From positions 1-64,000 of the forward strand of contig JAUNFB010000004.1 of the NCBI GenBank assembly GCA_030525245.1: 64,000 bases of DNA. Direction: 5' to 3'. The translations under genes and the position numbers were made by a program. This stretch comes from Erysipelotrichia bacterium. GTDB taxonomy: Bacteria; Bacillota_I; Bacilli_A; Erysipelotrichales; Erysipelotrichaceae. This document shows positions 42,583 to 51,338 of this stretch, piece by piece. The notes beneath the pieces are model-generated. The model searched no databases, was not told where the DNA came from, and worked only from the letters and a program-made list of their open reading frames with translations. Position 1 is the first letter of the stretch, and the number at the start of each line of letters is the position of its first letter.

Positions 42583-42887
42583 TTTAATCTCCCTAACAAA
42601 ATTATAACATATTAATTGTGTTAATACAGAAAAATAAAAGATAGTTCATTTTAGTTTATTCTTTAACGATTGGTATAATTTTATATAAAGAAAGAGATTA
42701 TGTTGGTTAGATTAGACTGACTTGTTGTTCCTCAAAAAGCCGCTATTGCGGCTTTCATAAAAATTATATTATTGGTTTATTGATAAGCATTATCTATAGT
42801 GTGTCTTGTTTTCACAGAAGTGATTTTGTATATAAAATCTCTTTGAAAATTTGATGTTTCTGCGATCGATTGTTGTATTTGTCTGTA
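42583..42887. other. Intergenic stretch with one hairpin
   Basis: About 305 bp with no gene. The only clear element is the terminator hairpin at 42734-42756. Confidence 0.4.
42734..42756 (-). terminator. Likely terminator of the GntR-ABC operon
   Basis: AAAGCCGC-TATT-GCGGCTTT, 8-bp GC-rich stem; the minus-strand side continues into T5. It lies about 130 nt past the permease stop. Confidence 0.75.
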
Positions 42888-43517
42888 CTAAAATTCCTTT
42901 GTGGAATATATTTTTTCAGATATCTTATAAGAAACCGATAGTATGATGATGAGAAACAAAGGAAGAATTATATACCAATAATTGTTGAAAAATACTATCA
43001 AATCAATTGGGATACGGAATTTAACCAATTTAGAAAACAAAGTGATTAAACCGGTTAAGATAAATGTTAAGGCAAATAAACATATTCTGCCTTTTTCTAT
43101 ACCTAGTTTGAAGATCAATGGATACATTATTGCCTGGATTAGAATGGTTACAAAGGTTCCCCCAATCAAACCGGAAATGAATTCGTTAAATTCCCAATGA
43201 TTATTGATTATGCTGCTTAAACAGTTTAATAAGATCGTAATAATTACAGCTAATAAGATCAGAATCAAACTGGCTAAATATTTTGCTTTGACAACATTTT
43301 TTCTTCCATTGGGTAAAGTAACGGCATAGGCGTCCCATTTGTTGTATTCATCATAACTGAATGTAGAGATGAATAGCATAACAACAATGAAAGGAGGAAT
43401 AAAAGAAATATCAAAATCTTTTTGTAAAGACATTATAAAAAACACAGAAAGCATAACAATAATTAATTTCAAATTACTTTTGATAATAAGAATATCCTTT
43501 TTTATTAAACCTAACAT
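42888..43517 (-). CDS. ABC-2 type transporter permease
   Basis: The 209-residue protein has six hydrophobic helices, typical of the short ABC-2 permeases partnered with YtrB/BcrA-like ATPases. Its start overlaps the ATPase gene by 7 nt. With the GntR regulator it forms the common GntR-ATPase-permease module of Bacillota, often induced by cell-envelope antibiotics. An exporter is inferred; the substrate is unknown. Confidence 0.85.
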   Translation of the reverse strand: MLGLIKKDILIIKSNLKLIIVMLSVFFIMSLQKDFDISFIPPFIVVMLFISTFSYDEYNKWDAYAVTLPNGRKNVVKAKYLASLILILLAVIITILLNCLSSIINNHWEFNEFISGLIGGTFVTILIQAIMYPLIFKLGIEKGRICLFALTFILTGLITLFSKLVKFRIPIDLIVFFNNYWYIILPLFLIIILSVSYKISEKIYSTKEF

Positions 43518-44365
43518 TGTTTATCCCCCTTTATGATCAAAACCATCAGTTCATCGAGTGTTAATTTATCAACAACATAATCTTTGTATTTATTAGCCAT
43601 TTTGTTTCTATTGTTTACTAATATTTCATAAACATATTTATTCTTCTTGTAACTTACGATATCTTCTTTGGCAATTTTATCAAAGGAGTCGATGTCACAT
43701 TTTAAGATCCCGTAATTATCCAATAATTCATCTTTATTTTCATTAAGAATTATTTTACCGTTATCAACAAATATAATTTTATCGGCTATGTGCTCTAAAT
43801 CGCTGGTGATATGAGTGGAAAGCAAAATTGTATGCTCTTCATCTTTTATAAAATCTAAAAATATTTCCAATATATCATCTCTTACAACAGGATCCAATCC
43901 GCTTGTTGGTTCATCTAAAATGAGCAGTTTTGGATGGTGGGCAATGGCTGTAGCAATTTCTAACTTTTTTTTCATACCTTTGGATAGATCTTTTATCTTT
44001 TTGTTATGAGGCAGTTTGAATTTATCTAAATGTTGATAAAACAATTTTTTGTCCCAATTTTTATATATATCTTTCATGATATTGTTTATGTCATTTGCGT
44101 TTAATATTTCCGGGAAAAACATTCCGTCGAGAACTACGCCGATATCTTCTTTAGTCATATAATTTTCTCCGGCAAATATTTTTATTTTCCCACTATCAAT
44201 TTTAATGATATCCAATATTGATTTGATTAAGGTTGTTTTTCCTGCACCATTTTCTCCGATCAGACCAATAATATAGCCTTTGGGAATGTCTAAATTTATT
44301 TCTCCCAGTTCAAATTCGTTTTTGTATCTCTTTCTTAATTGTCGTATCTCTATTACATTATTCAT
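43511..44365 (-). CDS. ABC transporter ATP-binding protein
   Basis: A 284-residue ATPase with Walker A (GENGAGKTTLIK, about 37-48), signature LSKGMKKKLEIA, Walker B (LLILDEPTSG) and switch His (LLSTHITSDLEH). The roughly 80-residue C-terminal extension is typical of antibiotic-type exporters. It overlaps GntR upstream (ATGA) and the permease downstream, so the three are made as a unit. Confidence 0.93.
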   Translation of the reverse strand: MNNVIEIRQLRKRYKNEFELGEINLDIPKGYIIGLIGENGAGKTTLIKSILDIIKIDSGKIKIFAGENYMTKEDIGVVLDGMFFPEILNANDINNIMKDIYKNWDKKLFYQHLDKFKLPHNKKIKDLSKGMKKKLEIATAIAHHPKLLILDEPTSGLDPVVRDDILEIFLDFIKDEEHTILLSTHITSDLEHIADKIIFVDNGKIILNENKDELLDNYGILKCDIDSFDKIAKEDIVSYKKNKYVYEILVNNRNKMANKYKDYVVDKLTLDELMVLIIKGDKQC

Positions 44366-44742
44366 TGTTCATCACTCCTATAAATAAATTCAAATAAATC
44401 GTAAATTTCTTCCTTGCTGATATTAAATCTGTTCGCAATATCAATAATTTTAAACATGTGATCTTCTATTTCCTTGTTTGCTTTTTCTCTTGCCAATTGT
44501 GTGTTTTTGGGAGCAACAAAGGTTCCTTTCCCTTGAATCGATTTTATAAATCCTTCACTTTCCAATTCATCATAGGCTTTTTTTATGGTCATAACGCTTA
44601 TTTTAATATCATTTGCCAGAGCTCGAATTGATGGTATTGGTTCTCCTTCATGGAGTTCATCTGCCATTATTTGACTGATTATCTGATCCTTAATTTGTTC
44701 ATATATCGGAACAGGACAACTATTGCTGATAATAATCTTCAT
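44362..44742 (-). CDS. GntR family regulator, YtrA subfamily
   Basis: The 126-residue protein has an N-terminal winged helix (PIYEQIKDQIISQI, then SIRALANDIKISVMTIKKAYDEL) and a short C-terminal dimerisation tail of about 50 residues instead of a ligand domain, the YtrA pattern. I place the start at 44742 (MKIIISNSCP) since GGAGG lies 6 nt before it; the frame is open upstream through its own promoter. It represses the operon in which it is first, through the palindromes between -35 and -10. Confidence 0.9.
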   Translation of the reverse strand: MKIIISNSCPVPIYEQIKDQIISQIMADELHEGEPIPSIRALANDIKISVMTIKKAYDELESEGFIKSIQGKGTFVAPKNTQLAREKANKEIEDHMFKIIDIANRFNISKEEIYDLFEFIYRSDEQ

Positions 44743-44757
44743 AAACACCTCCAGACT

Positions 44758-44795
44758 GTTATATGTATGATATAACAGTGTATAACACTTGTCAA
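44758..44795 (-). promoter_or_regulatory. Autoregulated promoter of the GntR-ABC operon with two palindromes
   Basis: Reading the minus strand: -35 TTGACA (44790-44795), 17-bp spacer, -10 TATCAT (44767-44772). A perfect inverted repeat GTTATAT-N5-ATATAAC (44758-44776) covers the -10, and a second, AGTGT-ATA-ACACT (44778-44790), fills the spacer. This is the expected arrangement for a YtrA-type repressor site. Confidence 0.85.
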
Positions 44796-44895
44796 TAGTT
44801 TGCTTTGGTCTTGTCAAAAGTTCTCATTAACAAAATTCAATTGGATATATAATTTTTTTAATTTATAGTATAATTGATGTAGAGAGGGAAAATAT

Positions 44896-45414
44896 ATGAA
44901 TATAGAATATAAAGATGTTAAAGAAGTAGAAACACAAGGGAAATTGATGAAAGAAATCGGTTATAAACCAATCGGTGCTACCATTACCGGTTTGATCATT
45001 TCAGTAGGATTAATTGTTTTGAGAAATAAATTTTCGATCATTTTGGGAGTGTTTTTTTTGGTTCTGGATTTAATTGTATTGTTTGCGGTTAAAGATTATA
45101 AAGTGATGGATATTTATGAGAACGGAGTATTGATCTATGATTTAGAAAATACTTCTTTGGTTTATTTTCTTCCGTTTGAACAAATTGAAAAATGGACGGT
45201 GAAAAGAGAAAACGGTGCGAATGATGCGGTATATTTCTTATTGAACGATCAAACGGAAATATATAAGAATACTTTTCAATCGGCTAAGGCTTTCCGTTGT
45301 TTGAATTCTTTGATCGGTGAGAAAGAAGAGATGGCTATAAAAGGCAAAGAATACGGAAATAAAGTTGATACTTCTTTTAAAAATTTATTTAAAAGAAAAA
45401 AGGATAAAGAATAA
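44896..45414 (+). CDS. Hypothetical membrane protein with a PH-like cytosolic domain
   Basis: The 172-residue protein has two transmembrane helices (about 25-45 and 48-68), followed by a strand-rich domain (VMDIYENGVLIYDLEN, then FLPFEQIEKWTVKR), which looks PH-like, and a very basic C-terminal tail (KRKKDKE). Possible promoter TATAAT about 20 nt upstream and GAGAGGG ribosome site. No named family is recognised. Convergent with the ceramidase-like gene, with a 3-nt gap. Confidence 0.6.
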   Translation: MNIEYKDVKEVETQGKLMKEIGYKPIGATITGLIISVGLIVLRNKFSIILGVFFLVLDLIVLFAVKDYKVMDIYENGVLIYDLENTSLVYFLPFEQIEKWTVKRENGANDAVYFLLNDQTEIYKNTFQSAKAFRCLNSLIGEKEEMAIKGKEYGNKVDTSFKNLFKRKKDKE

Positions 45415-45417
45415 TCT

Positions 45418-46572
45418 TTATCCGGCAAAATTTTTAAGAGTATCTACCAATTCTTGTTTTGTTTGGTGATCCAAGACGTCCAAGAATGTTTCGTAAGTTA
45501 ATAACATTTCGTTTATCGGTGTAACATATGGTGAGTAACCGTTGGAATAACAAACCAAAATAGTATTGTGATCATTTACCAAACTTAAATAGTAAGAAAA
45601 CAACTCATTAGGAGCAAAGATGATTTTGACATGTTTTAAATCTAATTTTGTCAGGATCATCTCTTTTTGTAATACTCTTTGATGATTTTGAATTTTTTGA
45701 CGCATTATTTTTCCAAAACCGATAGTTTCCATTTCTCTTGGTGACAGATTTTTTGGTAAAGCCGATAAATCTATTTCATTCAGATCAATATTTACCGGAA
45801 TTACTTTTTCAGTTAATGTGAACGAGTTTAGCGGATAGTGAGTTGCAGGCTGATTTTTTAATTGTTCTATTTTGTTGAATAACTTAGTTCCCAACTCTTT
45901 TACATCATCGTAGGTTTGACCTTTACGGGTAAAACGGCAGGAAACATCACCGGCAGCACCTTGCCAGAAAGTATTGAAACATTTATTTTCTTCATTAAGC
46001 AAATTTAAACAATAACCGACATATTCCGCAGAGAAGAAATCGGTGTTATCCGCCGAAAGAATCGTTGGGTGGCAATTATAATTAATGATATTTATTATTT
46101 CTTGATCATTATCAAATATTTCTAGGAGATTCAGAATTACTAAGGCTTTGTGATTGCTTATACGGCTTGTTCCGACTTCTTCGTATGGGACACTGCGATA
46201 GGTATAAGAAAGATTACCGTCGTTGAAATGTAATTGTTTTATTGCCTGAACTATTTGACCGATCAATTGTTGATGATAAGTTTTGTCGGTAGTATCGCCG
46301 CTGTAGTGCGTATGAGTAGCACTGAGAACCAAATAAATGTCTTTATCAAAGGCATTTTTTACTTGTTTTTTTATTTCTTCAGTGTAATCGTAAGTAAAGC
46401 CCAATACATCACAGCTGATATTAATGAAAATATTGTTTTCAGTTTCTAAAGCAAAAATATGGGCTGACAAGTCATCATTTACTTTGGAAACAGGGTTTAC
46501 TTGTTGAAGATGACCGGCTTGTTTAACCGGATGTTGCGGATTGATGATTATTTTTTCGGTAGCATAACGCAT
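45418..46572 (-). CDS. Neutral/alkaline ceramidase-like hydrolase domain protein
   Basis: The 384-residue protein resembles the N-terminal domain of neutral ceramidases: an opening strand with proline-rich segment (IIINPQHPVKQAGH), a DDLSAHIFALE segment, a SCDVLGF turn, SATHTHYSGD (zinc-binding His pair) and a later NYNCHPTILS with another metal His and WQGAAGDVS. Such proteins are zinc amidases. There is no signal peptide, so it would act in the cytosol, unlike secreted ceramidases; many bacterial members are of unknown substrate. It is transcribed alone with a GAAGGGAG ribosome site. Confidence 0.7.
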   Translation of the reverse strand: MRYATEKIIINPQHPVKQAGHLQQVNPVSKVNDDLSAHIFALETENNIFINISCDVLGFTYDYTEEIKKQVKNAFDKDIYLVLSATHTHYSGDTTDKTYHQQLIGQIVQAIKQLHFNDGNLSYTYRSVPYEEVGTSRISNHKALVILNLLEIFDNDQEIINIINYNCHPTILSADNTDFFSAEYVGYCLNLLNEENKCFNTFWQGAAGDVSCRFTRKGQTYDDVKELGTKLFNKIEQLKNQPATHYPLNSFTLTEKVIPVNIDLNEIDLSALPKNLSPREMETIGFGKIMRQKIQNHQRVLQKEMILTKLDLKHVKIIFAPNELFSYYLSLVNDHNTILVCYSNGYSPYVTPINEMLLTYETFLDVLDHQTKQELVDTLKNFAG

Positions 46573-46787
46573 AATAAATCTCCCTTCTTTTATCTAAATA
46601 AAATTTAGCATATTATTAAGTTGTGTGCAAGCACTTTCATACAGAGGACTAAAAACTTGTTTAATTCATGAATTTAGATGAGCTTGTTATAAAACTGGAC
46701 TATTGTAAAAGAAAAAACACTGATCGTATTTGATGAATACAACTTTGTGGTAATGTTCCGGATTGTCACATTTTTGTCGCATAAAAC

Positions 46788-46838
46788 TTGACTAAAGGTT
46801 AAGCCGGTATTATTATTTATCTGTTAGCAACGGCTAAC
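46788..46838 (+). promoter_or_regulatory. Promoter with operator palindrome for the HMA protein
   Basis: TTGACT (46788-46793), 17 bp, TATTAT (46811-46816); a perfect palindrome GTTAGC-AACG-GCTAAC (46823-46838) covers the expected transcription start. A metal-responsive repressor (DtxR-, ArsR- or CopY-type) is a reasonable guess given the gene. Confidence 0.65.
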
Positions 46839-46852
46839 ATGGAGATGATAAA

Positions 46853-47110
46853 ATGATCGAAACAAAAGTTAATGTTGAGGGAATGGCTTGTGAAATGTGC
46901 GAAAGCCATATCAATTCTGCTATCAGAAACAATTTTGATGTAAAGAAGGTTACATCTTCACGCAAGAAAAATGAAACAGTTGTTTTAAGTGAAGAACCTT
47001 TGGATGAAGAAAAGGTAGAAAAAGTAATCACAGATTTGGGTTATTACTATAAAGGCATGCAGTCAAAAACTGTTGAAGAAAAACGCGGATTTCATTTGTT
47101 TAAGCATTAA
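46853..47110 (+). CDS. Heavy-metal-associated (HMA) domain protein, copper-chaperone-like
   Basis: An 85-residue soluble protein with one ferredoxin-like HMA domain; the metal-binding motif is GMACEMC (C13, C16) with the usual helix after it. CopZ/ATX1-like proteins carry Cu(I) or other thiophilic ions in the cytosol. The tail ends in FHLFKH, with two histidines. It stands alone with its own regulated promoter; no P-type ATPase gene is in the window. Confidence 0.85.
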   Translation: MIETKVNVEGMACEMCESHINSAIRNNFDVKKVTSSRKKNETVVLSEEPLDEEKVEKVITDLGYYYKGMQSKTVEEKRGFHLFKH

Positions 47111-47115
47111 TTAAT

Positions 47116-47199
47116 AAAAAGCACTTTGACATGTATCGACCTAAAATCGTTAGATTTCTGGTCTAACTTTTTGGGGTTACATCAAGCTAAAGTGCTTTT
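47116..47199. terminator. Large structured bidirectional terminator between convergent genes
   Basis: Outer arms AAAAAGCACTTT and AAAGTGCTTTT pair over about 84 nt. Inside, ATGTA pairs with TACAT, and GTTAGA-N7-TCTAAC forms an inner hairpin. The simplest role is transcription termination from both sides. Confidence 0.65.
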
Positions 47200-47809
47200 A
47201 CTTTATCTTATCCAGGCTAAGAAAATATAATATGGCGACAATGGTGTAGACCGAAAAGAAATTTTTATTTTTATCACAAGGTAATTTTAATAATTGTTTG
47301 GCTTCTTCTTTACTTAGCAAAACATAACCGTTGAAATATTCGGTTTCTTCGCAGTTATTTTGAGTGAAGTGATTGTCATCGCTGTAGGCAACCACCATAG
47401 CATTGCTTTCATCGGTAAAACCGGGTGAGGAAAACATTAAGGGATTGATCATTTCCATTTTCCGGACGATCAAACCGGTTTCTTCTCTTATTTCTCTTTT
47501 GGCTGCTGAAAATATATCTTCATTATCTTCAATTAATCCTGCCGGTACCGATAAAGTGTATTGTCCTAAGGGTAAGCGATATTCGTAATTCAAATATAAC
47601 TTATCATTGACGATTAAAACACAGCCTACACCATTAGGCTTTTCGGCGGATAATTGATCGGCATCTTTTTTGATAGCCAAATTATCTTCATCATTTCGGC
47701 TGGCAATATAGTAATGAGCATTATCTTGGTAATTTAAATCGTATAACTTGATATATTTGGTTTTATAAAGTGTTTTTAAGTTGCTTTTGTTAATGCTTTC
47801 CGGTTTCAT
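47198..47809 (-). CDS. NUDIX hydrolase (ADP-ribose pyrophosphatase-like)
   Basis: The 203-residue protein has a perfect NUDIX box, G-x5-E-x7-REIREETGL, within residues about 92-116, preceded by the strands of the NUDIX fold. Proteins of this length and plan usually hydrolyse ADP-ribose or related nucleotide sugars in the cytosol. Its start overlaps the stop of the PRD-type regulator upstream by 4 nt, so the two are co-transcribed. Confidence 0.88.
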   Translation of the reverse strand: MKPESINKSNLKTLYKTKYIKLYDLNYQDNAHYYIASRNDEDNLAIKKDADQLSAEKPNGVGCVLIVNDKLYLNYEYRLPLGQYTLSVPAGLIEDNEDIFSAAKREIREETGLIVRKMEMINPLMFSSPGFTDESNAMVVAYSDDNHFTQNNCEETEYFNGYVLLSKEEAKQLLKLPCDKNKNFFSVYTIVAILYFLSLDKIK

Positions 47810-49773
47810 AATTTCTCCTTTATTGATGGTATAGGGTTATTAGCATTGAAAACATAATAGTCATAAAAATCTATATACGGATTGTTGGCTACCACCGATG
47901 AAGTGAGAGTATAGACAACAATATTACGTATAACTTTTTCAGCTGTCTTGAGTTTTATCATGTCGTAATCCAAGGATATACAGTGGAAAAATATGCGGTT
48001 GAATTTCTGCTCATTATAGCGGGCATAATATTCCAAAAAGAACAGTTTGCTGAAGGCTTGTTCGGCGTTTTTGCAGAAGACAACGATGGTTAAGTCACCA
48101 TAATAAAAATTACATAAATCAATTCGCAAATTATCTATCTGCTCAATGATGCTTTTTTCGTTTGTGAATTGCTTCAATTGTTTTTTTAAGTTGGCTAAGC
48201 CGGTGAATTTGTAATTCTTGATATAGTCTTCTTCGTAAATTTTTCCAAATGCCCGATGATATATGCGAGAAGGTACAACGATTTGCTCGTAAAAATTACT
48301 GCTGTCTTCCTCTGTGAACAGATAATTGACTAATAGGGTCTTAATCTTTTTGTCATATACTGTTGAAACAAGTTTACAATTGCAGTAGAGTAGGTAATCG
48401 TAATTATCGATTTTTTTACCAAATAAGTCATTATAGGAAATTATATCGATTTTGTTGATTACTTCCAACCAAGTATTTTCAATTCTTCTTTTTAGAGAAT
48501 TGGAATTGATTTTACCCCATGGTGTATAGACGGCGATATTTACTTTTTTACCGATATTGTTTACGGAACGAATCATCGAATATATCAAATGTGAAGTATC
48601 GAAAAGAGAAGTTATACCAAAATGAAAATTCATTTGTTCTTCAACATAAGCGATTATTTTTTGAGCAATAGTATTGGATAATGCAGATTGCGTAACGGCT
48701 TTAACTGAAGATGCACTGTAACAATTATCATAAATGCCGAATAAGGCGGTTATATATAAGCGCAAGGAGTTGGCTCGTATATAACTTTGATAATAAGAGT
48801 AATTGGCTTCATTGATAATGGATAAGTCATATAATAAATTATAGACACCTGCAGCAATTTGTTGGCTGTTATTATCAATAATATAATCGTAATAAGTTTC
48901 AATGAAATTCAGACTGTTAATTAAGGTGTAGATGAGTAGCCAATCTTTCTCATTTTCACTGTATTTCAAGTCTAAGGCTATTTCTAGTTGGGAAATCAGT
49001 TCGGAAATATTTATTTTCTTTTTTAGATGGGATAAAAATTGTAATTGTTGTTCATTGTATTCTACTTCATGCTTTTTGATGATGCGGTAATAGGAGGTTA
49101 AGATCATAATAGTTAATCGAAATGAAGATGATTGATCTATTTCGATATTTTTGTCGATAAAATAATTGATAATTATTTGTTCAATCATTTTAAACTCGGT
49201 TTTATTGATATTCGGCAAAATATTTCCATAGGTATTATTGTCTTCATATTGATAGATATTGTCAAAAATAACTTTTTCATTACATAAGCGGTAATTGGCT
49301 TCGTTTCCCGATATATACATACCGTAATGTGGTCTTGTCAGCAGTTGTAATTGATATGGTTGCAGCAGTTTTCGAACACTCATTAAAATATTGGTGATGG
49401 TTCTTTTGTTGACAAACAGCATTGATGTTAATTGATCGACTTTTACATAATCATCGGCTTTAAATAATAACATTAAGATTATTTGGTAGTTTCTCGGTGA
49501 TTTTAAATTGGTATCAAATATATCGGTGTAATGTGTTCGCATTTCATCAATGATTTTTTTAATATTTTCTTCTGATGCAACTACAAAAAAACCGATATTT
49601 TTCTTGAATTCGATTTGTAATTCATTTTTATAATTGTCATTGATCATTTTGATATCTTGACGGATTGTCCTTTTGGTTACTTCTAAAATATCTATAAAGT
49701 GTTCATAGGTTAAAGGAGCATTTTGAGATAGCAGATCAAATAATATAATTGCTTGGCGATAATTGGAATTCAT
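47806..49773 (-). CDS. BglG/Mga-like transcriptional regulator
   Basis: The 655-residue protein has an HTH_11 domain at the N-terminus (EVTKRTIRQDIKMI), a second Mga/HTH region (FVNKRTITNILMSVRKLL, about 122-139), helical PRD-like blocks (about 190-400) and a C-terminal part resembling EIIB- and EIIA-like domains, but with no clear phosphorylation His. It is more divergent than the regulator at 16.4 kb. It sits with NUDIX and GNAT genes, not with a PTS, so its target is unclear. Confidence 0.75.
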   Translation of the reverse strand: MNSNYRQAIILFDLLSQNAPLTYEHFIDILEVTKRTIRQDIKMINDNYKNELQIEFKKNIGFFVVASEENIKKIIDEMRTHYTDIFDTNLKSPRNYQIILMLLFKADDYVKVDQLTSMLFVNKRTITNILMSVRKLLQPYQLQLLTRPHYGMYISGNEANYRLCNEKVIFDNIYQYEDNNTYGNILPNINKTEFKMIEQIIINYFIDKNIEIDQSSSFRLTIMILTSYYRIIKKHEVEYNEQQLQFLSHLKKKINISELISQLEIALDLKYSENEKDWLLIYTLINSLNFIETYYDYIIDNNSQQIAAGVYNLLYDLSIINEANYSYYQSYIRANSLRLYITALFGIYDNCYSASSVKAVTQSALSNTIAQKIIAYVEEQMNFHFGITSLFDTSHLIYSMIRSVNNIGKKVNIAVYTPWGKINSNSLKRRIENTWLEVINKIDIISYNDLFGKKIDNYDYLLYCNCKLVSTVYDKKIKTLLVNYLFTEEDSSNFYEQIVVPSRIYHRAFGKIYEEDYIKNYKFTGLANLKKQLKQFTNEKSIIEQIDNLRIDLCNFYYGDLTIVVFCKNAEQAFSKLFFLEYYARYNEQKFNRIFFHCISLDYDMIKLKTAEKVIRNIVVYTLTSSVVANNPYIDFYDYYVFNANNPIPSIKEKL

Positions 49774-49787
49774 ATGTTTGCCTCTTT

Positions 49788-50309
49788 TCAGTATACATAG
49801 CTTTGGATATTTTTAATTTCCTTTAGGGTGTCAAAGTACATTTGATAATCTTCTAAATATTTATACTCGGCTTTAAGAATAGTTTTTTGGGAAGCAATAT
49901 TTTCGCTAAAGCAGTCGGCAAAACAATAATCGTATTCTTGTTTTAATCGGGAGGTTATAAATTTTAATGCTTCGCTGCCATAACCGTGATGTTGAAATTC
50001 TTTTGCGATGAGAAAACCTAAGGAGATACATTTTTTATCTTTGTACGGCGGTACATCGTATAAATAATTGTTCAGGTGAAAATATCCGATTAATTGGTTC
50101 ATTCGGCATACGGCGACAGTCATCTTCTCATTTAACAGAATCGTAAAAAATATAGAGAATTCATTTTCTTTTTGGATATATTTCAGTCCCGCCGATCGAC
50201 ATATTTCTTTGTCATGCATTATCTCTTTTAGGGGATAGTAATCACCGAAATTTAACAGTCGGTAATTCAAATTTTCAGAATATAAGATTTCATTTGTTTT
50301 TAGGTTCAC
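49788..50309 (-). CDS. GNAT family N-acetyltransferase
   Basis: The 173-residue protein resembles the RimJ/RimL-like GNAT branch: early strand-helix region, then LGFLIAKEFQHHGYGSEAL (about 98-116), which holds the acetyl-CoA pyrophosphate loop in the Q/R-x-x-G-x-G/A form. It transfers acetyl from acetyl-CoA to an amine of unknown identity. The start is GTG with GGAG upstream. It is probably in one transcription unit with the regulator and NUDIX genes downstream. Confidence 0.82.
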   Translation of the reverse strand: MNLKTNEILYSENLNYRLLNFGDYYPLKEIMHDKEICRSAGLKYIQKENEFSIFFTILLNEKMTVAVCRMNQLIGYFHLNNYLYDVPPYKDKKCISLGFLIAKEFQHHGYGSEALKFITSRLKQEYDYCFADCFSENIASQKTILKAEYKYLEDYQMYFDTLKEIKNIQSYVY

Positions 50310-50361
50310 TGATTTTCTCCATTATTTTTATTATACAATAAAATAAACAGATTTTTATTAT

Positions 50362-51105
50362 TCATTTCGGTTGAAAATCAATGTTTGCTTTTCGGGCTTG
50401 TTGTTTTTGATAGCACCTTCTAATATTGTAGTGTTTTCCGTCTTTAACAAAATTAGCTCCGGTTTGATGAAAAGTGAAGGCGATATTCTGCTTTATGCAT
50501 TGTGATCTTATATTTAATATCCAATCATAATAGCAGATACGGGCTTTTCCCCCGGATTCTCCACCGACAGATACTTCTTGTATTTTAGATGAGAGATATT
50601 TTGTTAAATCAATTTGTTCTAAGATAGGAGCGGCGATTATTAAGCGATATTTTATCGGTGCTTGCAGGAAAATGGGTAAACGGTAATCGGCGGCTTGTTG
50701 ATTTTCTACCGTGCAGCCAATAGCAACATTTTCATAACCGTCTTGCCAGTCATCGGGAATGCATTGATAAAAGCGATCAATTCTTTTGGTGAAGAAATAA
50801 AAATAACAATCCTGGCGTTGTTTAATCATTTTCCAACAATCATCGCGCCACAAATCCGCGTCATTAAGAAAGAAATCGGATGTAAAGCAAGTTGGTATTA
50901 CCTGTTTACTTTCTATTTTATAGTCACCATTTCTTTTCTTTTTTATAGGCAAATTAAAGTCTGCCGTTTTGCGGCAGATATTAGATGAGATGGCGGAACC
51001 GTACATTTCATCCTGTCGATAGACATAACAGTTCCGACATCCTTCGCTGATTTTTGTACAACCATGCCAGGGATTCCAAGCGATTTCTTTTTTTTCGTTA
51101 TTCAT
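50362..51105 (-). CDS. Gp37/Gp68-like (DUF5131) protein
   Basis: The 247-residue protein begins with the family signature WNPWHGCTKISEGCRNCY (about 11-28), which holds three cysteines suited to a metal or Fe-S cluster, and has later cluster-free strands (YFFTKRID, GESGG). Phage Gp37/Gp68 homologues and chromosomal copies are widespread and structurally related to radical-SAM barrels, but the reaction is not established. No phage gene is nearby. It stands alone. Confidence 0.8.
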   Translation of the reverse strand: MNNEKKEIAWNPWHGCTKISEGCRNCYVYRQDEMYGSAISSNICRKTADFNLPIKKKRNGDYKIESKQVIPTCFTSDFFLNDADLWRDDCWKMIKQRQDCYFYFFTKRIDRFYQCIPDDWQDGYENVAIGCTVENQQAADYRLPIFLQAPIKYRLIIAAPILEQIDLTKYLSSKIQEVSVGGESGGKARICYYDWILNIRSQCIKQNIAFTFHQTGANFVKDGKHYNIRRCYQKQQARKANIDFQPK

Positions 51106-51308
51106 AAATAATAATTTTTTAAAGATTTACAATATTTGTTTACTTCGTTAGATGAACACAATATTGATGTAGACTGTCGTTTTTTATTAAATTTTCTCCT
51201 TAATTAATTATAATGTGTCATCTTAAATGGTGTCAAAAAAGAAAAGCCTTTATGATAAAAATGATTGATTAAGATGAAATTGATGTAGAAATCTTTTGTT
51301 TTAGACAA

Positions 51309-51338
51309 ATAAAAATCAAGGAACTTTGCCTTGATTTT
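51309..51338 (-). terminator. Terminator after the MFS-GH2 gene
   Basis: AAAATCAAGG/CCTTGATTTT stem with a 7-nt loop, overlapping the stop codon on the minus strand. Confidence 0.85.
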
